A DNA stretch of 64,000 nt, from NCBI GenBank assembly GCA_023432225.1, contig JAEYUW010000047.1, forward strand, positions 124,001-188,000, in the 5' to 3' direction. This document shows, piece by piece, positions 40,830-49,928 of this stretch; positions within the stretch are counted from its first letter, which is position 1, and every line of letters starts with the position of its first letter. Under the pieces are notes generated by a model. It saw only the letters and a list, made by a program, of their open reading frames with translations. It was not told where the DNA came from and made no database searches. A program made the position numbers and the translations under genes. This stretch comes from Verrucomicrobiota bacterium (lineage in GTDB: Bacteria; Verrucomicrobiota; Verrucomicrobiia; Opitutales; Opitutaceae).

Positions 40830-42437
40830 TCAGCGCTGAGGCAGCGGCACATCCGAGCCGAGCACCTCGATTTCGCCAAGGGTTGCCGAGTAGCGATAGA
40901 GCTGCTCGTTGAGAAACGACTCGATGGCGCGGAACGTTGCGGCGATGGCCTCGGGTCGCTCGGCGCGGAAATCGTCCGTTTCCACGCGGAGCCGGGCGTC
41001 GACGCCCGAGCGTTCGAGGGCGGCAATCGCTGAGCGAGCTGCCGCATGCGGTCCGAACGCGCTTGGCTGGACCGGCGGGCCGCTCAGGAACCAGCCCGCG
41101 ACGGATCGGGGTGGTCCGGGCCACGAACACACAAATGCCGCGACGACTACGGGCGGATCGACTTTGCGCAGCTGCTCGACGAATCGAAATTTGAGTCCGA
41201 CCACCGGATCGAGTCGGTCGGGAGTGGGCGCAACCGCCACAATGCAGCGGAAAAGCTGCGGGGCCTGCACGGCTATTTCGAAAGCGCGCCGTGCGCCTGC
41301 CGCCTTGCCGATCACAGCGACGGACCGGCGACTGACCGGGAAATGCGCCGCGAGCTGGTCGATGGCGTGGGAGAAAAACGATGTCCGGTCTGGCTGCGGC
41401 GCCTGCGCCTTCACGGAACTCGGTTCATCAAATAGCACGACGGCGAATCCAAATTCCGCGAGCGCCTGAATCTCCGGGCGGTAGCGCCGGTCGGCGACGC
41501 GACCGGGTTGATCGGACATCCACACGAGCAGGGGTGCGCGCTGAAGCCGTGGATCGACGGGATAAACGAGCAGGCCGCTGACGGTGGAGCTTTCGGCCGC
41601 TGGAATCGAAAAACGCTCCGTCCGCAACGCGCGTTGGGCGCCGGTCGTATTGCTGCGACGAAGGAAGTCCCAGAGGCGTTTCGTGGCTGGCTCGTAGACC
41701 AGAAAACCTCCGGGATCGGCCGGACTTTGGGCCAACGCGAGCACGCGCCGCTCCATGTGATGGTCGACCAGCAGATCGATTTCGTGCGTTGGCAGGAGTT
41801 GGCGGAGCTGAGTCTGGATCGACTTTCGTTGTTCGCTGGTGGCGGCTCGGGCCGTCTTGGTTTGCTCGCGGAATTTCTCCACGTCTGCACGGGCCACACT
41901 GCGGCGCTTGCCGGTGAAGGCATCGACGGCGTAGCTGGCATCATCGAATGCGAATAGAATCTCCGAGGGCACTGCCGGATTCAGACCGATGACCTCCGTA
42001 TTTCCTCGATCATGCCGCCCGCTGGCGAGTTCGCGGGCATTTTTACCGTCGGCATCGAAGGCGTAGATCGCGCCGCGCGAGCTGTTGCGGACCGCGAAGT
42101 AAACGAGGTTGGTTGACAGAGCGATGCGGTGGTTGTCGATCCAGGCGAGCCATCGCACTTCGGCGCGGGCGGGCACGAACGCGGGGTGCTTGTAGCCGGT
42201 GGCGAGTGTGTCGAGCGCGGCAAGCGCTTTGGTGGTGGCGTGCTCGGGATGGTCAACGTCGGCGATCAGGACCGAGATCTCGTTGCCCTCACGCAGAGTG
42301 TAACCGACGCGTTTGCCATCGGGCGAAAGGGCCGCGCGCTCGGTCTTGAGCGGCGAGAAGATACCGACAAGACGCTCGTCCGAAATGCCGCCGTGCAAAC
42401 TGGCCAGCAAAGTGAGCACGAGCACGGCGAGGCGCAT
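40830..42437 (-). CDS. Secreted S9-peptidase-like protein lacking the catalytic triad (paralogue 1)
   Basis: 535 residues with a signal peptide (MRLAVLVLTLLASLHGG). The N-terminal half has propeller-like repeats beginning FSPLKTERAALSPDGKRVGY; the C-terminal half is an alpha/beta-hydrolase-like domain (APLLVWMSDQPGRVADRRYR, EFGFAVVLFDEPS). At the nucleophile elbow the expected GGSYGG is GKAAGA (residues about 377-382), so the Ser is Ala, and no catalytic His follows in the C-terminal stretch. It ends LYRYSATLGEIEVLGSDVPL, shared with the paralogue at 44881. It is probably a non-enzymatic exported protein of the S9 fold, perhaps binding peptides or glycans. A different catalytic use cannot be excluded. 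Confidence 0.75.
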   Translation of the reverse strand: MRLAVLVLTLLASLHGGISDERLVGIFSPLKTERAALSPDGKRVGYTLREGNEISVLIADVDHPEHATTKALAALDTLATGYKHPAFVPARAEVRWLAWIDNHRIALSTNLVYFAVRNSSRGAIYAFDADGKNARELASGRHDRGNTEVIGLNPAVPSEILFAFDDASYAVDAFTGKRRSVARADVEKFREQTKTARAATSEQRKSIQTQLRQLLPTHEIDLLVDHHMERRVLALAQSPADPGGFLVYEPATKRLWDFLRRSNTTGAQRALRTERFSIPAAESSTVSGLLVYPVDPRLQRAPLLVWMSDQPGRVADRRYRPEIQALAEFGFAVVLFDEPSSVKAQAPQPDRTSFFSHAIDQLAAHFPVSRRSVAVIGKAAGARRAFEIAVQAPQLFRCIVAVAPTPDRLDPVVGLKFRFVEQLRKVDPPVVVAAFVCSWPGPPRSVAGWFLSGPPVQPSAFGPHAAARSAIAALERSGVDARLRVETDDFRAERPEAIAATFRAIESFLNEQLYRYSATLGEIEVLGSDVPLPQR

Positions 42438-42475
42438 GCCGACACACTAAAGACGCTCCGGCGCAGGGCGAGGCT

Positions 42476-44800
42476 CTACTCGCGCCGCTGGCCGGGCTCG
42501 AAGAGACGGTCGGTGCCGGGAACGAGGCGGAAGTCTTTCCACGTCGACTCCGAACGCAGCGAGCCGTCGCTCCACCACGTGCGCCAGAGGCTCGTGCCGT
42601 CGGCGCGGTGGTCCCATTCGGATTGCTTGGCGCCCGCCGGAGACCAGAGCGTCTCGCGGCCGACCTTCGCGCCGAGCTGATAGGTGGCTTCGCGCTCCTT
42701 CGTGCCGTCGACGTAGAACCACCTCTCAGTGCCGTGCAACAGCACGCGGCCGTCGTCGGCGCGGCCGCTGCTCCAGATGACGCGGGGCTGGCCGGTCGCG
42801 TAGGTTTCGCGATGTTCCGTCACGTCGGCGATGCGTGCGGCGTGGCTGCGGTTCATCGCAGGATCGTCGTCGGCGAAGTTCTCGTCGCTGAGAATCCACG
42901 CCTCGTTCAGTTCGTAGTGGAGGCCGGGGTGATTGCAGGAAGTGATGAGGTGAATGACGCCGTTCGGCGCTTGGCGCGCCACGGAGTAGCCCACGCTGGG
43001 TTTGCCGCGCTGCACGGAGTAATTTCCGGGCAGGTGCTTGAGGTGCCACGTGGCGCCGTCGTCGTCGGAGAGCGCGACGTAGGAACCCTCCTCGGTGATC
43101 GAGGCGGCTTTCGGGATGCGCTTCGATGGATAGTAATCGCCGGCCATGAACAGCCGGCCACTGGCGAGACGGAGAATGCTCGGACGTTGCCCGCTGCTGA
43201 GGGCGGAGAATGGTGTTTTGCTCAGCGCGTAGGTGCGCCCGCCATCGGCGCTGATCGCTTGCGGCATGAAGCCGTCGAGGTGCGAGTTCTTGCCGCCCAT
43301 GCCGAGAATACGGCCGTCCTTGAGTTGCACGAAACTCGTGTGACGACCGAAGGTGCGACCGAGCGTGTCGCGCCACGTGGTGCCGTTGTCGTCGGTGGCC
43401 CAGAGCATCGATTGGGAGCCGAGCTCGCCGCCGCCGCCGGCATCGACGGCGAGATAGAACGTGCCCTTCGCGTCGCGCAGCGTGGTGTTGATCGGTTGGG
43501 GGCGTTCGAGGTTGGGACCGAGCGGGCCGGTGATGCGCGGGTAGTTCACCGCGGACCACGTCGCGCCGTCGTCTGTGGAGGTGAGAGACTGAAACGGGAA
43601 ATAGCCCTCGATCTGCGGATTGCCCCAGAAGAGGCGGAGCGTGCCGCCTTCGTGGGAGAGTAACGGGGCGTGGTCGTTGGCGCCGGGCGTGTCGACGAAC
43701 GGGCAGGGCATGTCCCACTGCTCGGCGCCGAAGCGCAGGCGCGCGGCGATGAGCGTGACCTCGGGTTCGTATTCCCAGTTCGATGAATAGATCACGAGCA
43801 GCGCATCGCCGTTGGGCAGGACCTCGAAGCCGGGGCTGTGATTGTGGAAGCGAAACGACGGGTGCAGGCCGGCGCGGTGATTGCGCACGTCGTCGATCTT
43901 GCCCTCGAGCGGCATCGGCAGCATCGGGCGGCGGCGGAAATACGGCTTCGTTGGATCCGGGCCGAGGGTGGCGAGCGCTGCTGTGGTGCGCTTCACGCCG
44001 CGCGTGACGTAGGGCGCGGGCTGCGGCTTGAGCGGTGTCGTCACGGTGGGCGCGAGGACGACGCGGAAGCCGATGCGGTGAACGCCGTAGCGCTGCGGGT
44101 TGGGCTCGCTCCCGGAGTTCGGGCCGAAATTTGGCGGCGCGGCGGTGCGGTTCGAGGGGCGGCGATAGTCGTCGGGCTTGGTTTTCTCCGGCGTGTCGAG
44201 ATAGCCGCCGCGGATGACTTTGGTGAGGCCAGTCGCGTAACCCGCCGGGTCGCGTGCGGCGGCGAGATCGTATTCGCCATACCAGTCGGAGCACCACTCA
44301 ACGGGACCGGTGAGCAGATTGCGCAGGCCCCACGGATTGGCCTGGCCGGGTTTGATCTCCCACGCGGCGCCGTCGGCGCGGCCAGCGCGGGCCGCGAATT
44401 CCCACTCGGCTTCGGTGGGCAGGCGATAATGGCGGCCTTCCTCGCGGCTGAGCCATTCGCAGAATGCGACCGCGTCATGCCAGCTGACGCCGGCGGCGTA
44501 GGGCGCGTAGGCGGAATTGAGCGTCGCGTCGGGTTTGAATTTTCGGAACTGCTCCGCCGTGACCTCGGTTTCGCTGATGTGAAACGACGTGGAGATCGTC
44601 ACGCGGTGGACGGGTTGCTCGTCCCAGTTGGCGGGTTTCACGGCGGAGCCCATGACAAATTCGCCGGCGGAAACGGGAACGAGTCGGAGGCCGATGGAAC
44701 TGGTGACGGGCTCGGCGGCACCCAGCGCCCCGTGAGACGTGACGGAGCCGAGGGAGGCGAAACCGAGGAGAATAAGACACCGCGCGAGACGGAGAGACAT
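42476..44800 (-). CDS. Secreted fusion: FGE-sulfatase-like domain + sialidase-like propeller
   Basis: 774 residues from ATG 44800 (signal peptide MSLRLARCLILLGFASLGSV). Residues about 35-255 are a formylglycine-generating-enzyme/SUMF1-type domain: IGLRLVPVSAGEFVMGS, DEQPVHRVTIS, ISETEVTAEQFRKF, GVSWHDAVAFCEWLSREEG, YRLPTEAEWEFAARAGR and HRIGFRVVLA. The segment RGGYLDTPEKTKPDDYRRPS has none of the Cys pair used by true FGE, so it should not make formylglycine. From about 290 a BNR-type propeller follows with STDDGATWS, TDDNGTTWR and SDDDGATWH. The last 90 residues contain MORN/YwqK-like strands (WFYVDGTKEREATYQLGAKV). It is probably a glycan-binding or hydrolytic exoprotein. It lies between two S9-like paralogues on the same strand. 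Confidence 0.82.
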   Translation of the reverse strand: MSLRLARCLILLGFASLGSVTSHGALGAAEPVTSSIGLRLVPVSAGEFVMGSAVKPANWDEQPVHRVTISTSFHISETEVTAEQFRKFKPDATLNSAYAPYAAGVSWHDAVAFCEWLSREEGRHYRLPTEAEWEFAARAGRADGAAWEIKPGQANPWGLRNLLTGPVEWCSDWYGEYDLAAARDPAGYATGLTKVIRGGYLDTPEKTKPDDYRRPSNRTAAPPNFGPNSGSEPNPQRYGVHRIGFRVVLAPTVTTPLKPQPAPYVTRGVKRTTAALATLGPDPTKPYFRRRPMLPMPLEGKIDDVRNHRAGLHPSFRFHNHSPGFEVLPNGDALLVIYSSNWEYEPEVTLIAARLRFGAEQWDMPCPFVDTPGANDHAPLLSHEGGTLRLFWGNPQIEGYFPFQSLTSTDDGATWSAVNYPRITGPLGPNLERPQPINTTLRDAKGTFYLAVDAGGGGELGSQSMLWATDDNGTTWRDTLGRTFGRHTSFVQLKDGRILGMGGKNSHLDGFMPQAISADGGRTYALSKTPFSALSSGQRPSILRLASGRLFMAGDYYPSKRIPKAASITEEGSYVALSDDDGATWHLKHLPGNYSVQRGKPSVGYSVARQAPNGVIHLITSCNHPGLHYELNEAWILSDENFADDDPAMNRSHAARIADVTEHRETYATGQPRVIWSSGRADDGRVLLHGTERWFYVDGTKEREATYQLGAKVGRETLWSPAGAKQSEWDHRADGTSLWRTWWSDGSLRSESTWKDFRLVPGTDRLFEPGQRRE

Positions 44801-44880
44801 GAAGCAATAAGACGCCGCTGAGGCCGGATGGTCACACCCGAATTCTCGTGACATGACAGCCTTCGGCTCGGCTGCGCCAG

Positions 44881-46602
44881 TCAGCGCGGAGGCAGCGGCA
44901 CGTCGGTGCCGACGACGTCGATTTCGCCGAGCTCGACGCTGTAGCGGTAGAGGTGGGCGTTGAGAAATTTCTCAAGGTCACGGAACAACGCGGCACGCGC
45001 GTCGGCGTTCATTGCCGAATAGGGCAGATCGACGGCGGCGAAATCGCTGACCACGGCTTTTCGTTCCAGCGCGAAGGCGAGATCCTTCGTGATCGTGAAT
45101 GCTGCGAATTCCTGTCGGCGGCCGCCCGCGTGTGGCACGTAGCGCGCGGAGCGCACGAACGCTGCCCCGATGGGCGCGGACGAAAGTTTGCGGACAGCGG
45201 ATAGGGGATCGAAGTCGCCCAGACGACGCAGCCGATTCGGGGACGGCTCCAGCGCCACCACGCAGCGCACTTGCCCGGGAAGGGAAATCGCGGCGTTGAG
45301 GGCGAGTTGCCCCGAGCGGCCTTCGCCAAACAGCGCGAGCGCGCGGCGGCTGACCGGAAATTTCTGCGCCAGCAATTCGCAGGCGCGAAGCTGGTGCTCG
45401 ATTTCGCGCATCGGATCGGCGTCGAAGCTTGGCGGCGCGGGCGGCCGAGCCGAGTTTTTTTCGAAGGAAAACGGAAGATCGGGAAAGCGGTGGAGTTCGC
45501 TGGGGTCACCGTCCGGGGCGGAACGCCAAGCCAGGCCGTCAACGACTGCGACGGCGAAACCCAGCGCGGCGAGCGCTTCGACTTCCGGATGGTAGTCCCG
45601 CCGCACGCGCGCGCCGAGATTCGTGGGTAACCACAGGATGAGCGGCGCCTTTTTCATTCGGGGATTTAGTGGCAACATGAGTGCGCCCGAGAAACGAGCA
45701 CCCTTCTCGTCGGTGAAATCGAACGGCTCAAGCCGGTGGCTCCGGATCGATTCCCGCGCGGGCGCGCGCCGGACGGTGTCCCAAGCCTTCCGCGTCGCCG
45801 GATCAAAAACGACGAAGGAGCCGGGATCGGCGCACGAGGTGACGCGCGCGAGCACGCGCGGCGACGGGCCAAAGTGCGGCAGCAGCATGATTTCGCGGCC
45901 GGGAAAAAGTGTAGCAAGTTGCGACAGAATTCCGGGCTGCTCGACGATCGCGCGCTCCTGCTGCACTTGGAGCGCGGTAACGATGTCGGCGAACTCCTGG
46001 CGATCCAGCGTGTGGGTGGTCCCATTTTCGCCGTCCAGCAGACTCCATTCCCGATCACTTTTCACGAGCAGCGCGCTTCCTCGCTCGCGCAGCAGTCCGT
46101 ATACGTGAACCGGGCCCATCGCTTCGCGCGCAGAGTGGATTATTCGCGCGTTAGCGCCGTCGTGATCGAAGCCAAAAACGACGCCGCGGCGATCGTTGCG
46201 GGTGGAGAGGAAGACCAGATTGCTCTCGACGATCACACGATTTGGCGACGTCCAACCAAGCCAGGTGATGCGCGAGGGATGATTGTGGAAATCTCGCTGC
46301 ATGTATCCGAGCGCGTAGTCGTCCTTCGCCACCGCGACGACGCAGTTGGCCCGGGCGGGAGAAGCGACCTCCAGCGTCAGGATGGAGATTTTGTCACCTT
46401 CGCGAAACGAGTAGGCGAGCCGCTTGCCGTCCGGTGACAGCGCGGCGGTATCGGTTGTGAGGGGCGCGAATATGCTGGCGAGCGGGTCGGCGGCGCGAAG
46501 TGCGACGGAGCCGATTGCCTGCAAGAGACAGAGGCGGAGCAGGGATCTTAGGTTAGCCTTTCCCGTCGGGGTCAGGGGTGAGAAAAGAAATAGCCCGCGC
46601 AC
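44881..46602 (-). CDS. Secreted S9-peptidase-like protein lacking the catalytic triad (paralogue 2)
   Basis: 573 residues. The start is uncertain: GTG at 46602 gives a long leader with hydrophobic core LLRLCLLQAIGSVALRA. Propeller-like N-terminal part with FAPLTTDTAALSPDGKRLAY and hydrolase-like C-terminal part (APLILWLPTNLGARVRRDYH, AALGFAVAVVDGL). The nucleophile elbow is GEGRSG (residues about 426-431): Ser of the GGSYGG motif replaced by Gly. No catalytic His follows. The C-terminus LYRYSVELGEIDVVGTDVPL is nearly identical to paralogue 1, so the two arose by duplication and now flank the FGE-propeller fusion gene. Function unknown. Confidence 0.75.
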   Translation of the reverse strand: MRGLFLFSPLTPTGKANLRSLLRLCLLQAIGSVALRAADPLASIFAPLTTDTAALSPDGKRLAYSFREGDKISILTLEVASPARANCVVAVAKDDYALGYMQRDFHNHPSRITWLGWTSPNRVIVESNLVFLSTRNDRRGVVFGFDHDGANARIIHSAREAMGPVHVYGLLRERGSALLVKSDREWSLLDGENGTTHTLDRQEFADIVTALQVQQERAIVEQPGILSQLATLFPGREIMLLPHFGPSPRVLARVTSCADPGSFVVFDPATRKAWDTVRRAPARESIRSHRLEPFDFTDEKGARFSGALMLPLNPRMKKAPLILWLPTNLGARVRRDYHPEVEALAALGFAVAVVDGLAWRSAPDGDPSELHRFPDLPFSFEKNSARPPAPPSFDADPMREIEHQLRACELLAQKFPVSRRALALFGEGRSGQLALNAAISLPGQVRCVVALEPSPNRLRRLGDFDPLSAVRKLSSAPIGAAFVRSARYVPHAGGRRQEFAAFTITKDLAFALERKAVVSDFAAVDLPYSAMNADARAALFRDLEKFLNAHLYRYSVELGEIDVVGTDVPLPPR

Positions 46603-46674
46603 GCTCGGCAGCGTAGCGCGTGCGCCGGGTTGGTCGAGGGCGCAGTCTGCTGCAGGATTAGCCGACGGGAACTA

Positions 46675-46731
46675 GGTGGGCGTTGGTGTCCCTACCGACG
46701 CCTGTCGCCGCTGGGGACAGCGGCGACCACC
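46675..46731. repeat. REPIN-like inverted pair (GGTGG foot)
   Basis: GGTGGGCGTTGGTGTCCCTA at the left and, inverted, GTCGCCGCTGGGGACAGCGG plus CGACCACC at the right. The right hairpin is TCGCCGCTG-TCCC-CAGCGGCGA read on the minus strand. It lies in the 233-bp gap between the DUF3826 gene and the S9-like gene. Confidence 0.65.
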
Positions 46732-46835
46732 CTTTGGCTCGGAGGCGGCTACTGGATGGGGAATGCAGTTTCGCAGGCGGACCGTGAGCCTCGAAGAGTT
46801 GGCGGAAGCGTGGCGGCTCGTTCGGAGAACTCGCG

Positions 46836-47519
46836 CTACCGTTTGCCGCGGTTGGCGTAGGCTTTGTGCAGCTTCGCCCATTCGAGGGAGCCGAGGTAGG
46901 TTTCGACCTTCACCTTGTGACGTTTGTAGATGTTCACGATTTCCTTGTCGGCGTCGGTGAGCATCGCGTCTTCGCGGGCGCGGAGCATGCGGTCGAGAAT
47001 GACCTTCTTGTGTTCGTCGGTCAGGTCGGGCGCGATCTCGAGATAGGCGTTGTAGGTGCGGCGCATGCCGGGGCTGCGGCTCCAGGTTTCCTTGAGCGCG
47101 TCGATTTGCTCGGGCGTGAGGTGAACAGAAAGTTTTTCGAGGAACGTGCGGTAGGCGGGCTGCAGCGACGTGTAGACGGCGTCGATTTGGTGCGCGATGA
47201 CTTCGCCGGGGAACTCGTCCTTCGGCACGACGGCGCGGGCTTTGGCCCATTGGCTCCAGAGGGCTTTCAACTGTGAGTCGTGTTGCTGGTGCCAATTCCA
47301 GAGCGTGACGAACCATTCGGAGACGACAGCTTGGGCGGGGGCGGCTTTGGTGGCGTCGGTGAGTTTGAGGCCGCTGATGAGACGCGAGGCTTTGGCGTCG
47401 GCGCGTTTTTGCGTGGCTTCAGCGGAGGCGTCAGGCGCGGCGTGAAGGCCTGTGAACGCGGTGAAGGAGGCGACGAGAGTGAGGAACGAAAAGAGGGTGC
47501 GGAAAGAGGCGGCGTTCAT
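46836..47519 (-). CDS. Secreted DUF3826 protein (copy 1)
   Basis: 227 residues from ATG 47519. Signal peptide MNAASFRTLFSFLTLVASFT, then an all-helical mature protein: ASRLISGLKLTDATKAAPAQ, SEWFVTLWNWHQQHD, VHLTPEQIDALKETWSRSPG, MRRTYNAYLEIAPDLTDEHK and REDAMLTDADKEIVNIYKRH. This is the DUF3826 pattern (helix, two LT-x-EQ/EH turns), a family of exported proteins often beside polysaccharide-degradation genes in Bacteroidota and Verrucomicrobiota. A role in sensing or assembling polysaccharide-utilisation components is possible; none is proven. The frame is open to 48194 but that part is shadow of the GH95 gene. It starts 90 bp after the GH95 stop, likely in the same transcript. Confidence 0.8.
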   Translation of the reverse strand: MNAASFRTLFSFLTLVASFTAFTGLHAAPDASAEATQKRADAKASRLISGLKLTDATKAAPAQAVVSEWFVTLWNWHQQHDSQLKALWSQWAKARAVVPKDEFPGEVIAHQIDAVYTSLQPAYRTFLEKLSVHLTPEQIDALKETWSRSPGMRRTYNAYLEIAPDLTDEHKKVILDRMLRAREDAMLTDADKEIVNIYKRHKVKVETYLGSLEWAKLHKAYANRGKR

Positions 47520-47585
47520 AGAGCGGAATGTGTTTGGTGATGGGTTCACGGCGTGGAGGAGGCCGTGGGACTTTCGTGGATCGGG

Positions 47586-47612
47586 CGGCGAAATTCTTGC
47601 GAATTCCGCTAC
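47586..47612 (-). repeat. Single REP (GTAGCGGAATTC) providing the GH95 stop codon
   Basis: Minus strand GTAGCGGAATTCGCAAGAAT then TTCGCCGC. The TAG of its GTAG foot (47611-47609) is the GH95 stop codon. Confidence 0.85.
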
Positions 47613-49918
47613 GGGGTGAGAGTAAGTCGGCCGCTGGCGGGGATCGTGATGGAGCGCGGCGAGCCGGCGACGGCGACGTGCGCGGAGGCGCCGGGTTGGC
47701 CAGTTATAGTGGCTTGTTGCAGCCGGCCGTCGGCCCACGCGAGATCGACGATGAAACCGTCGCGCGCGCGCAAGCCGGTGACCGAGCCGGTGGGCCAGGC
47801 TTTCGGCAAGGCGGGGAGCAGATCGAGGATCACGGTGCCGTCGGGTGTGCGCTGGTGGCTTTGCAGGAGCATCTCGACGATGCCGGCGGGCGCTCCGAGG
47901 TTGCCGTCGATCTGAAACGGGCCGCAGAGATCGAAGAGGTTCGGCAGCGTGCGTTTCGCGAGCAGATCGTTGAGTTGGCGATACGCGAACTCGCCGTCGC
48001 GCGCGCGCGCCCAGAGCGGCATACGCCATGCATAGCTCCAGCCGGTGCTGCCGTCGCCGCGCCAGGTGAGAAGCTTTTTCGCGGCGGCGAGAACGGCGGG
48101 ATCGGAGTCGTTGATGTCGTCGCCGGGATAGAGCGCCCACAGCGGGGACATGTGGCGGTGTGCGTTGTTCGGCACGTCGACGTCCTCGAGCCATTCTTGA
48201 AGTTGTCCGTGTTTTCCGATCAACGGTGGCGGAAGCTTGGCGAGCGACGAGTCGAGTTGCGCGGCGAACTCAGCGTCGATGCCGAGCATTTTTGCGGCGC
48301 GGCTGGTGCGGGTCCACAGCGCGCGGATCAGTTGGATGTCCATCGTGGGGCCGACGGTCGTCGGGCCTTGTTCGGGCGAGTGCGAGGGCGAGGTGACGAG
48401 CCAGCCGTATTTCGGATGCGGCACGAGGAAATCGACGAAGAACAGCGAGGCTTCCTTCATCGCGGGGTAGGCGCGTTGCGCGAGGAAGGCGCGGTCGCCG
48501 GTGAAGAGGTAGCGTTCCCACAGGTGCCAGCAGAGCCACGCGCCGCCGGTGGGCCAGATGCCGTCGATGTTGTTGATCGGTGCGGTGCCGCGCCAGAGGT
48601 CGAAGTTGTGGTGCAGCACCCAGCCGCGCGCGCCGTAGAGTTCCCGCGCGGTGCGCGCGCCGCTGAGGCGGAGGTCGTCGATCGCGTCGAAGAACGGCTC
48701 GTGGCATTCGCTGAGGCCGGTGGTCTCGGCGAGCCAGTAGTTCATCTCGAAATTGATGTTCGTGGTGTATTTCGATTCCCACGGCGGATTGAGGAGTTCG
48801 TTCCACACGCCTTGGAGGTTGGCGGGCTGCGAGCCGGGGCGGCTGCTCGCGATGAGGCAGTAGCGACCGAACGCGTAGTGCAGCGCGGCGAGAGCGGGAT
48901 CGCTGGCGAGGCCGGCGCGTTTCACGCAGCGGAGGCGCTCGTCGGTGGGAAGATCGGCGGCGGCGGTGCGGCCGAGGTCGAGCGTCGAGCGGCGGAAGAG
49001 CGACTGGTGATCGGCGAGGTGGCGGGCGCGGAGCGTGGCGTAGTCGTGTGGAGCGAGCGCGACGAGATAGGCCGCGCAGCGTTCGCTCGGATCGGCGGAG
49101 ATGTCCTGGAAGTTTTTGAAGGAGGTTGCCGCGACGAGGAGGAGCGTGATTTGGTCGGCGCGTTCGACGACGAGCGTGTTGTTTTCGGCGCGGACGGTGC
49201 CGCCGGTGGCGAGGACTTGGAGGCGGGATTCGAAGTGCAGGCCGTCGTCTTGGACGCGGCCGGTGAGCGTGAGTGACGGCGGACCGGGCCGGTCCGCCCT
49301 ACCTTCGATGCGCGAGACTTTGTGCGGACTGTCGAGGGCGACGGTGAAGGTGAGCTGGCCGGGGCGGCTGGCGGCGAGGTGGATCGCGATGACGTTATCG
49401 GGATAACTGGCGAAGACTTCGCGCGTGAACGTCACGCCACCCACGTCGTAGCGCGTGGTGGCGAGCGCGGTGTCGAGATCGAGTTCGCGGCGGTAGTTGG
49501 TGGCGACGTCGTGTCCGGGGAAGGTGAGGCGCACGTCGCCGAAGGGCTGGTAGGGCAGCTGACGCACGGGGTCGCTGAGCATTTTTGTGCGCGCGAGGTT
49601 TTGTGCTTCCTCGACTTTGCCGTCCCAGAGGAGCTGGCGGATTTGCGGAACGACGGCGCCGGAGCCGGCGCGCACGTAGTTGTGCGGTTTGCCGCGCCAG
49701 AGGGTGTCTTCGTTGAACTGGATGCGCTCTGTCGCCGTGCCGCCGAAGACCATCGCGCCGAGGCGGCCGCTGCCGATCGGGAGCGCTTCGTCCCATTTGG
49801 CGGCGGGTTGTTTGAACCAGAGTTGAGCGCTGAGCGCGGAGGGCGGAGCGCTAGAGACAGTGGCAGGCAGCGACGAGGCGACGAGCAGGAGCGTGCCGGC
49901 GAGAGCGAGGAGGCGCAT
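47609..49918 (-). CDS. Secreted GH95 alpha-L-fucosidase/alpha-L-galactosidase
   Basis: 769 residues with a signal peptide (MRLLALAGTLLLVASSLPAT). Hallmarks of GH95: WFKQPAAKWDEALPIGSGRL near residue 35, LGAMVFGGTATERIQFNEDT, LWRGKPHNYV, PANLQGVWNELLNPPWESKY, the NINFEMNYW segment with the two Asn that activate water, WVLHHNFDLWRGTAPIN, GAWLCWHLWERYLFTGD and FQIDGNLGAPAGI. The family removes alpha-1,2-L-fucose or alpha-L-galactose; a GH95 L-galactosidase is part of known RG-II degradation. A single REP hairpin (49277-49302) encodes an in-frame RADRPGPPS insertion in the N-terminal beta domain, and the stop codon comes from another REP. Confidence 0.95.
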   Translation of the reverse strand: MRLLALAGTLLLVASSLPATVSSAPPSALSAQLWFKQPAAKWDEALPIGSGRLGAMVFGGTATERIQFNEDTLWRGKPHNYVRAGSGAVVPQIRQLLWDGKVEEAQNLARTKMLSDPVRQLPYQPFGDVRLTFPGHDVATNYRRELDLDTALATTRYDVGGVTFTREVFASYPDNVIAIHLAASRPGQLTFTVALDSPHKVSRIEGRADRPGPPSLTLTGRVQDDGLHFESRLQVLATGGTVRAENNTLVVERADQITLLLVAATSFKNFQDISADPSERCAAYLVALAPHDYATLRARHLADHQSLFRRSTLDLGRTAAADLPTDERLRCVKRAGLASDPALAALHYAFGRYCLIASSRPGSQPANLQGVWNELLNPPWESKYTTNINFEMNYWLAETTGLSECHEPFFDAIDDLRLSGARTARELYGARGWVLHHNFDLWRGTAPINNIDGIWPTGGAWLCWHLWERYLFTGDRAFLAQRAYPAMKEASLFFVDFLVPHPKYGWLVTSPSHSPEQGPTTVGPTMDIQLIRALWTRTSRAAKMLGIDAEFAAQLDSSLAKLPPPLIGKHGQLQEWLEDVDVPNNAHRHMSPLWALYPGDDINDSDPAVLAAAKKLLTWRGDGSTGWSYAWRMPLWARARDGEFAYRQLNDLLAKRTLPNLFDLCGPFQIDGNLGAPAGIVEMLLQSHQRTPDGTVILDLLPALPKAWPTGSVTGLRARDGFIVDLAWADGRLQQATITGQPGASAHVAVAGSPRSITIPASGRLTLTP
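49277..49302 (-). repeat. Single REP (GTAGGGCGGACC) inside GH95 coding sequence
   Basis: Minus strand GTAGGGCGGACCGGCCCGGT then CCGCCG. Stem GGCGGACC/GGTCCGCC with a GTAG foot, in frame. Confidence 0.88.
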
Positions 49919-49928
49919 GGCGTAAACT

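Noticed and set aside
42476..44800. Sulfatase-maturing formylglycine-generating enzyme
   Set aside because: The active-site Cys pair is missing and no sulfatase gene is in the window.
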